From assembly GCA_965207995.1 (NCBI GenBank), contig CBDBNG010000001.1:124001-188000 (forward strand): DNA of 64,000 bases, read 5' to 3'. How positions within the stretch are numbered: position 1 is the first letter of the stretch; each line of letters starts with the position of its first letter. The notes under the pieces are model-generated. The model was given only the letters and a program-made list of their open reading frames with translations, ran no database searches and was not told the origin of the DNA. This DNA comes from DAOUKH01 sp965207995. Its GTDB lineage: Bacteria; Chloroflexota; Dehalococcoidia; SHYB01. Both the position numbers and the translations under genes were made by a program. This document shows positions 8,264 to 17,779 of the stretch, one piece after another.

Positions 8264-9670
8264 TCAGCTTCTACGGGGTTTGGAGGTGCGGCGGCGCGTC
8301 GAGGCCGCCGGAGGCTTGGCCGCGTAGGCCCGCCCCGTCCGGTAGTCGGGGGCTTCGATCTTGAACAGAATAGTCAGCCGCATGTCGCTGAAGTGCGACC
8401 ATAGCCGTGGGTCAACGTCTTCTTCCGTATCCATGGTCGACGTCACGATCGTGGGAAGTCCGGCGAGCTTGCGTTGGTTCAAGATCAGATAGAGCGTGTC
8501 CGAGGCCCATTCGGTGATGACCGACGCATCGAAGTCGTCGAGCACCAGCAGGTCGGTGCGGGCCAGCCGGTCGATGGTCTGGAACGCCTCGCGGCTTGGC
8601 TGTCCAAACGTCGAGCGCAGGTAGTCAAGGAGTTTGGGCACCAGGACCATGGTGACGTTGTCGCCCTGCTCGCGGCGGTGGGCCGCGATGGCCGCCGCCA
8701 GGTGTGTCTTGCCGCAGCCGTGGGTGCCGGTGAACACGAGCCAGCCTTCGGGATGCTTCGCAAAGCCGCGGGCGGTCGCCAGGGCGGCTTGGAGGTTCTC
8801 CCTGGCGGATTTCCCCAGCCCCCCGCCGGCGGAGTCGAAGCTCTCGAACGTCATCCCCGAGGGCTGAAAGTCGAGGACGTCGACGGTGTCCTCCGACGGC
8901 CCACGGCCGCGGAGCCGCACGATGCGCGACACGGCGGTGTCGGCGAGCCGGCCGGCGACCCGCTCGTCGAGCCTGTCGACCGGCCCGGGCGTCGTGATCA
9001 CGGTGGGAAGGCGCTCGTTGTAGCGGTGGGTGAGGACCTGTGCCAGCTTCTCCTTCGCCCATGGGGTGGCGCTTTCGTCGCCGAGGTCGTCGAGCACAAG
9101 CAGAGGAACGGAGCGCACTTGCTCGAACATCTCGTCGTAGGCGAGGTCGCTGTCGGGGGCGTAGGTGGAGCGTAGGTGGTCGAGGAGGTCGGCGGCGGTG
9201 ACGAAGAAGACGGGCTCCCCGGCGTCGATGCGCTGGTTGGCGATCGCGGCGGCGATGCGGGTCTTGCCGCTCCCCGTGGGGCCGAGAAGGACGAGCCAGC
9301 CCGCGGGCGACGCCGCGAAGGCGCGGGCTTGGTCGACGGCCGCGCCCTCGATTCCCAGGGAGGAGAGCGAGTCGAAGGTCACGCCGCCGAGGGCGCCCAG
9401 GTTGCTGAGCTTGGTCAGGCGGTCGCGGCGCTCCGACTCGAAGCGCGCCAGGGTGCAGGAACAAGGGAAGATCTCGCCGAAGTCGGGATGACCCACGGGT
9501 ACGTCGCGGCGCACCCAACCGATGTCGCCGCAGATATCGCAGGCCGGCGGGGGCCCGGCCGGCGCGGGTTCATTTTCGCCTGACGACGTCTTCGAACCGG
9601 CGGGCCGGCTCTTGCCGTTCTGTCCCGGTCTCCGGCGATAGTTTCCGAGGACGTCTCCGATGCTCTCCAT
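8264..9670 (-). CDS. Tandem DnaC/DnaI-like AAA+ ATPase (two helicase-loader domains)
   Basis: The protein has 468 residues and two consecutive DnaC-type ATPase modules. After an N-terminal zinc-binding segment (C44, C47, C70, C72), module 1 has Walker A GPTGSGKT at 130-137 and Walker B LLVLDD at 190-195. Module 2 has Walker A GTHGCGKT at 315-322 and Walker B LLVLDD at 374-379. Each is preceded by a TF(D/E)S-type lead and shares a DLLDHLRST/KLLDYLRST segment, indicating internal duplication. Ordinary DnaC/DnaI loaders are about half this size with one ATPase. The gene lies directly after dnaB and a DnaD-like gene, so a role in loading the DnaB helicase is likely. The ATG at 9670 overlaps the DnaD gene by 101 bases; a later start is possible but would remove the zinc segment. 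Confidence 0.85.
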   Translation of the reverse strand: MESIGDVLGNYRRRPGQNGKSRPAGSKTSSGENEPAPAGPPPACDICGDIGWVRRDVPVGHPDFGEIFPCSCTLARFESERRDRLTKLSNLGALGGVTFDSLSSLGIEGAAVDQARAFAASPAGWLVLLGPTGSGKTRIAAAIANQRIDAGEPVFFVTAADLLDHLRSTYAPDSDLAYDEMFEQVRSVPLLVLDDLGDESATPWAKEKLAQVLTHRYNERLPTVITTPGPVDRLDERVAGRLADTAVSRIVRLRGRGPSEDTVDVLDFQPSGMTFESFDSAGGGLGKSARENLQAALATARGFAKHPEGWLVFTGTHGCGKTHLAAAIAAHRREQGDNVTMVLVPKLLDYLRSTFGQPSREAFQTIDRLARTDLLVLDDFDASVITEWASDTLYLILNQRKLAGLPTIVTSTMDTEEDVDPRLWSHFSDMRLTILFKIEAPDYRTGRAYAAKPPAASTRRRTSKPRRS

Positions 9671-10298
9671 CCGGTCCGCCTTGACGTTCCCAGTTCTCCA
9701 GAATGCGTTGGACGTAGCGCCAGCTACGTTTGTTCAGCCGTTGGGCCTCGCGGAACGCCTCGACGATCCACTCGCTCGGGTAGGCCTCCTCGGCCTCCTT
9801 GAGCTCGTCGACGATCAGCGGAGACACGACCCCGACGCCGGCCTCGTAGAGCGAGAAGATGTCGCGGCGCTCCGGCGTTCGCGGCGGGGGGTCGGCCTTG
9901 GGCATGGCGCCCAGGTCGATCTCGCCGCGCCGGACCCGCTCGACAGCCCTGCGGTCGGCGTCGGTGTTCAGCCAGTATAGGTGGTGTGTCGAGGCGGGCT
10001 CGTCCAGCGGCAGATGAAGGAAGACGCCGCGGGCGACGGCCTTCTCCAACCCGTTGGCGAGCGCCTTGGCGGGGTCGGCGCCGGCCCTGGTGAGGCCCGA
10101 CATGAGGTCGAGGTCGGCGGCGAGCTCGGCCTGCGTCACGAAGCGGACGTAGCCCTTCTTGAGGGCGAGCCGCCGGAAGAGGTGGAGGCTGACGCGGAGC
10201 TCGTCATCGTCGTCGATGAGGGGGAGGACGTCGCTAAAGAAGGCGTTGGGGATTGCCGTCTTCTGGGAGCGGGAGGGGAAGCCGGAGAAGCCGTCCAT
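9570..10298 (-). CDS. DnaD-like replication initiation protein
   Basis: A 242-residue protein. The central-to-C-terminal segment (about 165-205: PSEWIVEAFREAQRLNKRSW, then YVQRILENWERQG) matches the DnaD/DnaB-type C-terminal domain, whose hallmark is YxxxIL..W. The N-terminal part looks like a winged-helix region as in DnaD. The C-terminal 40 residues are basic and low-complexity. In Firmicutes DnaD acts with DnaB and DnaI to open origins and load the replicative helicase. Here it lies four bases after dnaB and overlaps the DnaC-like loader, consistent with the same job. I give no symbol because sequence identity to B. subtilis DnaD is clearly low. Confidence 0.82.
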   Translation of the reverse strand: MDGFSGFPSRSQKTAIPNAFFSDVLPLIDDDDELRVSLHLFRRLALKKGYVRFVTQAELAADLDLMSGLTRAGADPAKALANGLEKAVARGVFLHLPLDEPASTHHLYWLNTDADRRAVERVRRGEIDLGAMPKADPPPRTPERRDIFSLYEAGVGVVSPLIVDELKEAEEAYPSEWIVEAFREAQRLNKRSWRYVQRILENWERQGGPDGEHRRRPRKLSPETGTERQEPARRFEDVVRRK

Positions 10299-10302
10299 CG
10301 GC

Positions 10303-11679
10303 TTAGACGCCCTTCTGGGTGTTGCGGAAAGTGGTGATCCGCTCGTCGAACCACAGCTTGATCATGCCGATGGGGCCGTGGCGGTGCTTGGCGACGATGA
10401 TCTCGGAGATGCCCTTGGGGTAGGGCCGGTCGGGGTGGAGCTTCTCCCACTGCTCCGCGTTGTGGATCATGTCCTCGCGGTAGATGAACATCACGACGTC
10501 GGCGTCCTGCTCGATGCTGCCGCTTTCGCGAAGGTCGGAGAGCATGGGACGCTGCTCGGGGCGCATCTCGACGCCGCGGCGAAGCTGGGAGAGGGCGACG
10601 ACGGGCACGTCGAGGTCGCGGGCGAGTCCCTTCAGGGACCGGGAGATCTCGCTGACCTCCTGGACGCGGTTTCCGGCGCCAACGCGGCTGTCGCCGCGCA
10701 TCAGTTGCAGATAGTCGACGATGATCAGGTCGAGGCCCCGCTCGAGGTGGAGACGCCGGGCCTTGCTCCGCATCTCGACGACGTTGAGCAGAGGGGTGTC
10801 GTCGACCCAGATCGGCAGCTCGGCCAGCTCGCCGATGGCCTGCATCAGGCTGCCCTCCTCGGTGTCGAACTGGCGGCCTTGCCGGTACTCGCGCAGGCGG
10901 TAGGCGTCGATCTGAGAGACGCTGGACAGCAGCCGGTCGGCAAGCTGCTCCTTGCCCATCTCGAGGCTGAAGACGGCGACGTGCGCACCGCTGGCGTTGG
11001 CGGCGTTGTAGGCGACGTTCAGGGCAAGGCTGCTCTTGCCGAGGCTGGGCCGCGCGGCGACGATCACGAGGTCGGAGCGTTGCAGGCCGCCGAGCAGCTT
11101 GTCGAGATCGAGGAAGCCCGTGGGGATGATCTCGGGGGCGTCGGGGCGGAGCTCCGATTCCTGGCGCCGGTCGACGAGGTACTGGTCGAGGATGTCGCTC
11201 AGGGCGACGAAGTCGCGGCCGCCTTCGCCGGTGCGGAGCTTGAAGAGGTGGTCCTCGGCCTGGGTGAGGGCAGCGTCGACGTCGGGGCCGCCTTCGTAGC
11301 CGACCGCGGCGATGGCGTCGGATGCCTCGATGAGGCGGCGCATCATGGCGACGCGGTGCACGATGCGGGCATAGTGCTCGACGTGGGCCGAGGTGGGCGT
11401 CTTGGCCACGAGGTGGCTCAAGTACATCGCCCCGCCGATTTCTTCGAGCACGCCCTGCTGGTCGAGCTCGGAGGCGATGGTTATCTGGTTGATCGCCTCG
11501 CTGCGGTTGAAGAGGGCGAGGCAGGCGTCGTAGCACGCCTTCGTCCGGGGCACGGAAAAATCGCCGGCGTCGAGGACGTTCGCGATCTTGAGGAGTGCGT
11601 CGCCGTCGATGAGCAGGGAGCCAACGACCGCCTCCTCCGCCTCCACGTCCTGGGGCGGCAGACGATCCGTGTTAACCAT
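10303..11679 (-). CDS. dnaB: Replicative DNA helicase DnaB
   Basis: A 458-residue hexameric 5'-3' helicase that unwinds DNA at the replication fork. The N-terminal primase-interaction domain starts at LPPQDVEAEEAVVGSLL; the RecA-like ATPase domain contains Walker A AARPSLGKSS, the Walker B-region strand LIIVDYLQLM, and the C-terminal motif VVALSQLRRGVEMRP. The start ATG is eight bases after the rplI stop. rplI-dnaB adjacency is common in bacteria. Here the operon continues with a DnaD-like protein and a double DnaC-like ATPase, making a compact helicase-loading cassette. Confidence 0.97.
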   Translation of the reverse strand: MVNTDRLPPQDVEAEEAVVGSLLIDGDALLKIANVLDAGDFSVPRTKACYDACLALFNRSEAINQITIASELDQQGVLEEIGGAMYLSHLVAKTPTSAHVEHYARIVHRVAMMRRLIEASDAIAAVGYEGGPDVDAALTQAEDHLFKLRTGEGGRDFVALSDILDQYLVDRRQESELRPDAPEIIPTGFLDLDKLLGGLQRSDLVIVAARPSLGKSSLALNVAYNAANASGAHVAVFSLEMGKEQLADRLLSSVSQIDAYRLREYRQGRQFDTEEGSLMQAIGELAELPIWVDDTPLLNVVEMRSKARRLHLERGLDLIIVDYLQLMRGDSRVGAGNRVQEVSEISRSLKGLARDLDVPVVALSQLRRGVEMRPEQRPMLSDLRESGSIEQDADVVMFIYREDMIHNAEQWEKLHPDRPYPKGISEIIVAKHRHGPIGMIKLWFDERITTFRNTQKGV

Positions 11680-11687
11680 GGCGCTCC

Positions 11688-12410
11688 CTACGAAGTCTGA
11701 GGTTCTTCGTCCTCGGTCGCTTCGGCCTCGGGCTCGTCCTGCTCCGCCGTCACGGCGGGCGCCTCTTCAGTAGGCTCCTCTTCGGAGGCGACTTCCTCTT
11801 CCTCGGAAGACTCTTCGGCGGGCGGGTCCTCGACGGTCTCTTCGGCTTCCGCCGCGGCCTCTTCGCCTTCCTCGGCCGGGGCGTCTTCGGCGCCGGTCTC
11901 GGCCTCGTCCTCGGCTTCGAGCTCGGCGACGACCTCCTCGGCGGTGGCCTCCTCGTCGAGGGCGCCGCCGATGGGGGCGACACGCACCTTCACGGTGGGC
12001 TCGAAGCCGAAGCCGAGCTTGACGGGGACTTCGTAGGAGCCGAGCTGGCGGATCGGCTCGGTGAGGATGAGGCGGCGGTCGATTTCCTGGCCGGCGATCT
12101 CGGTCAGCTCCTCGGCGATCATCGCGTTGGTGATCGAGCCATAGAGCCGGTTGTTGCGGCCGGCGCGGACCTCGATGGTGATCGCCGCGCCCTCGATCTT
12201 CTCGGCGACGGCGGACATGTTCTTCTCGGCGACGTCGCGGCGCTGGGAGGCGGCTGCCTGAAGTCGGGCCACCCGGTTCATCTGGTCGGGCGTGGCGAGC
12301 ACGGCGAGCTTCTTGGGAAGCAGATAGTTGCGGGCGAAACCGTTCTTGACGTTCTTGATGTCGCCGGCGTAGGCGGTGCCGGGAACGTCTTCGACAAAGA
12401 GCACTTGCAT
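11688..12410 (-). CDS. rplI: 50S ribosomal protein L9 with long acidic C-terminal tail
   Basis: The 240-residue product starts at the ATG at 12410 (MQVLFVEDVPGTAYAGDIKNV). Residues 1-150 are a normal two-domain L9 with the NGFARNYLLPKKLAVLAT signature. About 90 further residues are almost wholly Glu/Ala/Pro/Asp, an acidic disordered extension not found in typical L9 (about 150 residues). A longer ORF exists upstream, but the L9 N-terminus and the promoter at 12463-12492 exclude it. It is the first gene of the replication operon (dnaB, dnaD-like, DnaC-like, HIT). Confidence 0.95.
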   Translation of the reverse strand: MQVLFVEDVPGTAYAGDIKNVKNGFARNYLLPKKLAVLATPDQMNRVARLQAAASQRRDVAEKNMSAVAEKIEGAAITIEVRAGRNNRLYGSITNAMIAEELTEIAGQEIDRRLILTEPIRQLGSYEVPVKLGFGFEPTVKVRVAPIGGALDEEATAEEVVAELEAEDEAETGAEDAPAEEGEEAAAEAEETVEDPPAEESSEEEEVASEEEPTEEAPAVTAEQDEPEAEATEDEEPQTS

Positions 12411-12440
12411 GGAAAGCCGTCCTGTTGAGAGCGTGAAGCG

Positions 12441-12492
12441 GCGGCCCGAAAGGCCGCGTTTCATTATAGGCGTGGGGCGCGCGTCGGCACAA
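12441..12492 (-). promoter_or_regulatory. Promoter and leader hairpin of rplI-dnaB operon
   Basis: The minus-strand -10 is a perfect TATAAT (12468-12463), with a possible -35 TTGTGC (12492-12487) at an 18-base spacing. Just downstream the leader contains a GC hairpin GCGGCC/GGCCGC (12457-12441) before the L9 ribosome-binding site, which could be regulatory. Confidence 0.65.
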
Positions 12493-12513
12493 GAAAGAGT
12501 TGGCAGGCGGCGG

Positions 12514-13020
12514 CTACTGGAGCGAGACGTGGCAGGAAGCGAGGCCGCGTTTTTCGAGGTATTGCTGGTGGTAGTCCTCGCCCATCCAGAAGTCGCCCGC
12601 GGGCTCGATTTGGGTGACGACGGGCCGGCCGGCGTAGCGGTTGGCGGCCTGGAGGGCGTCGCGGGTGGCGGTGGCGACGCGCTGCTGCTCGTCGTCGTGG
12701 TAGAAGATGACGGTGCGGTACTGCGAGCCGAAGTCGGGGCCTTGGCGGTTCAGCTGGGTGGGGTCGTGGACGTTCCAGAAGGTGTCGACGAGCTGTTCGT
12801 AGGAGACCTTGTTGGGGTCGTACTCGACCTGGACGACCTCGGCGTGGCCGGTGCGGTCGGAGCAGACCTCGCGGTAGGTGGGGTCGAGCTTGTGTCCGCC
12901 CATGTAGCCGACGGCGGTGTGGGTGACGCCGTCGATCTCGCGGAAGGCGGCCTCGACGCCCCAGAAGCAGCCCGCGCCGAAGGTGGCCTTCTTGGTGGTA
13001 GCTTCGGTGGTATCGCTCAT
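12514..13020 (-). CDS. msrA: Peptide methionine sulfoxide reductase MsrA
   Basis: The 168-residue protein reduces methionine-S-sulfoxide in proteins. The active-site motif GAGCFWGVEAAFREIDGV places the catalytic Cys at position 18, and a candidate resolving Cys lies near the C-terminus (LASCHVSLQ). Other family motifs are VGYMGGHKLDPTYREVCSDRTGHAEVVQVEYDP and PTQLNRQGPDFGSQYRTVIF. It lies 33 bases after purL on the same strand and may be cotranscribed with it, though the roles are unrelated. It is cytoplasmic, with no signal peptide. Confidence 0.96.
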   Translation of the reverse strand: MSDTTEATTKKATFGAGCFWGVEAAFREIDGVTHTAVGYMGGHKLDPTYREVCSDRTGHAEVVQVEYDPNKVSYEQLVDTFWNVHDPTQLNRQGPDFGSQYRTVIFYHDDEQQRVATATRDALQAANRYAGRPVVTQIEPAGDFWMGEDYHQQYLEKRGLASCHVSLQ

Positions 13021-13053
13021 GGTCTTCCCTCGCGCGCCGTTCGCGGCGTCCGG

Positions 13054-15267
<2,214 letters not shown>

Positions 15268-15405
15268 GATCCGCCGCCGGAAGCGCCGTCGGACGCGGCG
15301 GGGATGGGGCTGGCATCGGGGTCGCGTCGCATGGCTTCCAGGGCGTCATCCTACCATAACGACGGCGCCGCGCTGCCCCTTTCGCGGTGCGGTACCCTGT
15401 AGGGC

Positions 15406-16167
15406 ATGGACATCGTCTGGGTCGTGCTCATCTCGTTTGGAATCTTGGTCGGCCTAGCCGTGCTGGTCGGTGGGGCCTTCCACCTCATCACACGCCTGCG
15501 CACCGGCGCGCCGCTGACCATCGACGTCCGCGCCCTGGTGCGGATCTACCTGTACGTGGGCATCATCGCCGGCTTGCTGGTCTTCACCCAGGGAGCGTCG
15601 GAGCTCATCAAGGCGGGGGCCGCCGGCCTTTCGAGCAAGGAGTTCAGCTACTCCCCCGTCTGGGTCGAGCTGCCCGAAGACAGTGTTCCGAAACCTCAGC
15701 ATCCTCTGGAACTGGCCGACCGGGGGGACCTCTCCGATGAGGAGTTGGAGGCGCTAAGCCAAATCCTCGCGGAGCGGCAGGAAGAGAACACCCGGATTAA
15801 GGAGGAGCGAGACCGCCTGGGGCTGGACCGCGCGCTGGACGAGGGCCTGATCGAAGGTATCAGCTTTTCCATCATCGGGGCCCTGGTGTGGGCGGCCCAC
15901 ATGTTCGGCCGCCGCAAGATTGAGACCCCGGAGGACCGGGCGGGCCCCCTGAACCGCATCTACCTGGTGCTGCTGACGGCGATCTTCGGCATCATCACCA
16001 TTGTGAGCCTGCCCCAAGCCGTCTTCGAGACCCTGCGCTACGCCGTCCTCGACCCCGCCGCCGACCGTTACGAGCCGGGTGAGAAGCTGGCGCTCTCCAT
16101 CACCGCGCTGCCCATCTGGCTCGTCTACCTCTGGAACACGGTCCGCGCAATCCGGCGATCGGAGTAG
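15406..16167 (+). CDS. Multi-pass membrane protein of unknown function
   Basis: This is a 253-residue protein with hydrophobic segments at about 4-26, 44-62, 148-166, 184-204 and 222-243. A hydrophilic, Glu/Arg-rich region lies between segments two and three (about 90-145, likely coiled coil: QILAERQEENTRIKEERDRL). The arrangement, with two blocks of membrane helices around a charged region, resembles poorly characterised DUF5671-type proteins, but I do not claim this. The gene stands alone, diverging from purL and followed by a hairpin repeat. Confidence 0.75.
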   Translation: MDIVWVVLISFGILVGLAVLVGGAFHLITRLRTGAPLTIDVRALVRIYLYVGIIAGLLVFTQGASELIKAGAAGLSSKEFSYSPVWVELPEDSVPKPQHPLELADRGDLSDEELEALSQILAERQEENTRIKEERDRLGLDRALDEGLIEGISFSIIGALVWAAHMFGRRKIETPEDRAGPLNRIYLVLLTAIFGIITIVSLPQAVFETLRYAVLDPAADRYEPGEKLALSITALPIWLVYLWNTVRAIRRSE

Positions 16168-16204
16168 GGGGCGGCGGGTTTCGATCGCGGTTGGTGGTGA
16201 TCGG

Positions 16205-16240
16205 GGAGTGGGCGACCACAAGGGTCGCCCCTACAGGGAC
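16205..16240. repeat. Palindromic hairpin repeat next to toxin relic
   Basis: GGGCGACC-ACAA-GGGTCGCCC forms an 8-bp perfect stem (about 16209-16230), followed by CTACAGGGACGATCCCC. It resembles short mobile palindromes found between operons and overlaps the end of the truncated toxin frame at 16231-16371. Confidence 0.55.
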
Positions 16241-16371
16241 GATCCCCTGCCGGCGTCGCGGATTACGCAAGGGTTTCCGCTGGGAGGGGCCAACTCCTCT
16301 TGTCGCCGGACGACCCGCGCTACGTCATGCAGATGGTCAATGGCCCAATCCGTGTCCAGCAGGTACCGCAC
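16231..16371 (-). pseudogene. Truncated PIN-domain (VapC-like) toxin remnant
   Basis: Nine bases after the antitoxin stop, a GTG opens a frame reading RYLLDTDWAIDHLHDVARVV, the characteristic first strand of a VapC PIN domain with its first catalytic Asp. After about 30 residues the similarity ends in unrelated sequence and the frame stops after 46 residues, at the hairpin repeat. The other PIN acidic residues are missing, so it cannot be an active nuclease. It appears to be the toxin half of a broken toxin-antitoxin pair. Confidence 0.65.
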
Positions 16372-16379
16372 CGCAGGGT

Positions 16380-16625
16380 CTACAACACTGGCTTCTCGCG
16401 AGATCCGGTGAGCCGGGCTTCGTAGATCATCCGCTTCAGCTCTTCTCGATCATGCAGCCCTACCCAGCCGCCCGCGGACGCTCTCAGCGCCTCAATGGTG
16501 CGCTCAGGAGATGGAAGACCTTCAATCGACACCATCACATCCGCGCCCTCTTCGAGGTCGAGCGGCTCAAGCGGTCTGAGTGCCCCGTCCGAGAATCGGG
16601 CCCGTACGTTTGCAATCATCTTCAT
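16380..16625 (-). CDS. DUF104/AF2212-like antitoxin family protein
   Basis: The 81-residue protein starts MKMIANVRARFSDGALRPLE, with PLDLEEGADVMVSIEG, matching the small AF2212-like antitoxin family in which a beta-rich N-terminus (about 1-35) precedes a helical toxin-binding tail. The ATG at 16625 has a strong GGGGGAGAG ribosome site six bases upstream. It is followed immediately by a truncated PIN toxin fragment, so this would be an orphan antitoxin left after toxin loss. Confidence 0.75.
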   Translation of the reverse strand: MKMIANVRARFSDGALRPLEPLDLEEGADVMVSIEGLPSPERTIEALRASAGGWVGLHDREELKRMIYEARLTGSREKPVL

Positions 16626-16684
16626 TTCTCTCTCCCCCACGGCGGGAATTCCCGCTTCCCTCTCGACCTCCTCGTCACAACATG

Positions 16685-17776
16685 CTAGCAGACGTCCCCA
16701 GACGCGTCTGCGACGGATACGACGATGTTGCCGACGTGCTCCTTGGCCAAGAACGCTTCCTGGGCCCGCACGAGTTCGCGCAGCGGGTAGACGGCGGCCA
16801 GCACGGGGCGCACCTCGCCGCGCTCGATGTAGCCGACCAGACGAGGGAAGGTCTCCGGCGGGGCGATCGTTACACCCGTGAAGGTGAGGTCTTTCAGGTA
16901 GAAGGTGCGCAGGTCGAAGTCGACCTTTGGGCCGGCGATCGCACCGGAACAGGTGTACCGTCCCCCGCGCCGCAGGTCGCCGATGAGCTGCGGCCACAGC
17001 GGCCCTCCCACAACGTCCGCGACGACGTCCACGTCCTCCCGCCCAATGGCGCCGCGGAGCGCTGCGGCGAGGTTTTCGGGAGACCGGGGCAAGACGGCGC
17101 CGGCGCCGAGCGCGCTCACGGCGGCAGACTTCGATTCGCCGGAAAGAGCGACGGTCTTCGCGCCGCGCCGGGCGGCAAGCTGGACCAGTGCCGTCCCCAC
17201 GCCGCCGGACGCGCCGGTGATCAGGACGACGTCGCCGGCGGCTACCCCGGCCCGCTCCAACATGGCTTCCGCGGTGATCCACGAGGTGGCGAAGGTAGCG
17301 AGCTCAGCGTCGCTGAGGCCGGTCTCGATGGGGTGGACGTTGCGCGCGTCGACGACGGTGTACTCCGCGAAGCCGCCGTCGATCTCCGCGCCGAAGTAGC
17401 CGCACCGCTCCATGTCCATGGGCCGGTCCCAGTCGCGTAACCACGTGTCCACCAGCACGCGTTTGCCGAGCAGGGCCTCGGGAGCGCCGGCGCCGAGCGC
17501 GGCCACCCGTCCGCAGACGTCGGCGCCCTGGATGCGCGGAAAGGTAATGGCGCCGCCCCAGCCGCCCTGCACGTCCTGCGTGCCTTCTTCGGCGTGCCGG
17601 GAGTACCAGGCGGTCCGTGTGTTGACGTCGGTGTTGTTCAGGCCGCAGGCGCCCACGGCGATCAGGACCTCGCCGGGGCCGGGCGACGGCGTGGGCCAGT
17701 CCTCGCGGTACTCGAGCTTGTCGAGCCCGCCGTGCGCCGTCAGGACGACCGCGCGCATGGTGCGGGGAATGCTCAT
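16685..17776 (-). CDS. MDR-family NAD(P)H:quinone oxidoreductase / alcohol dehydrogenase-like
   Basis: The 363-residue medium-chain dehydrogenase/reductase has an N-terminal GroES-like domain (MRAVVLTAHGGLDKLEYRED, then PGPGEVLIAVGACGLNNTDV) and a Rossmann domain with VVLITGASGGVGTALVQLA. The classical zinc-ligand pattern of alcohol dehydrogenases is not obvious, favouring the quinone-oxidoreductase-like branch. It lies three bases after an LLM flavin oxidoreductase gene on the same strand, so the pair is an operon likely acting on one organic substrate. The exact substrate cannot be told. Confidence 0.88.
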   Translation of the reverse strand: MSIPRTMRAVVLTAHGGLDKLEYREDWPTPSPGPGEVLIAVGACGLNNTDVNTRTAWYSRHAEEGTQDVQGGWGGAITFPRIQGADVCGRVAALGAGAPEALLGKRVLVDTWLRDWDRPMDMERCGYFGAEIDGGFAEYTVVDARNVHPIETGLSDAELATFATSWITAEAMLERAGVAAGDVVLITGASGGVGTALVQLAARRGAKTVALSGESKSAAVSALGAGAVLPRSPENLAAALRGAIGREDVDVVADVVGGPLWPQLIGDLRRGGRYTCSGAIAGPKVDFDLRTFYLKDLTFTGVTIAPPETFPRLVGYIERGEVRPVLAAVYPLRELVRAQEAFLAKEHVGNIVVSVADASGDVC

Positions 17777-17779
17777 GCT

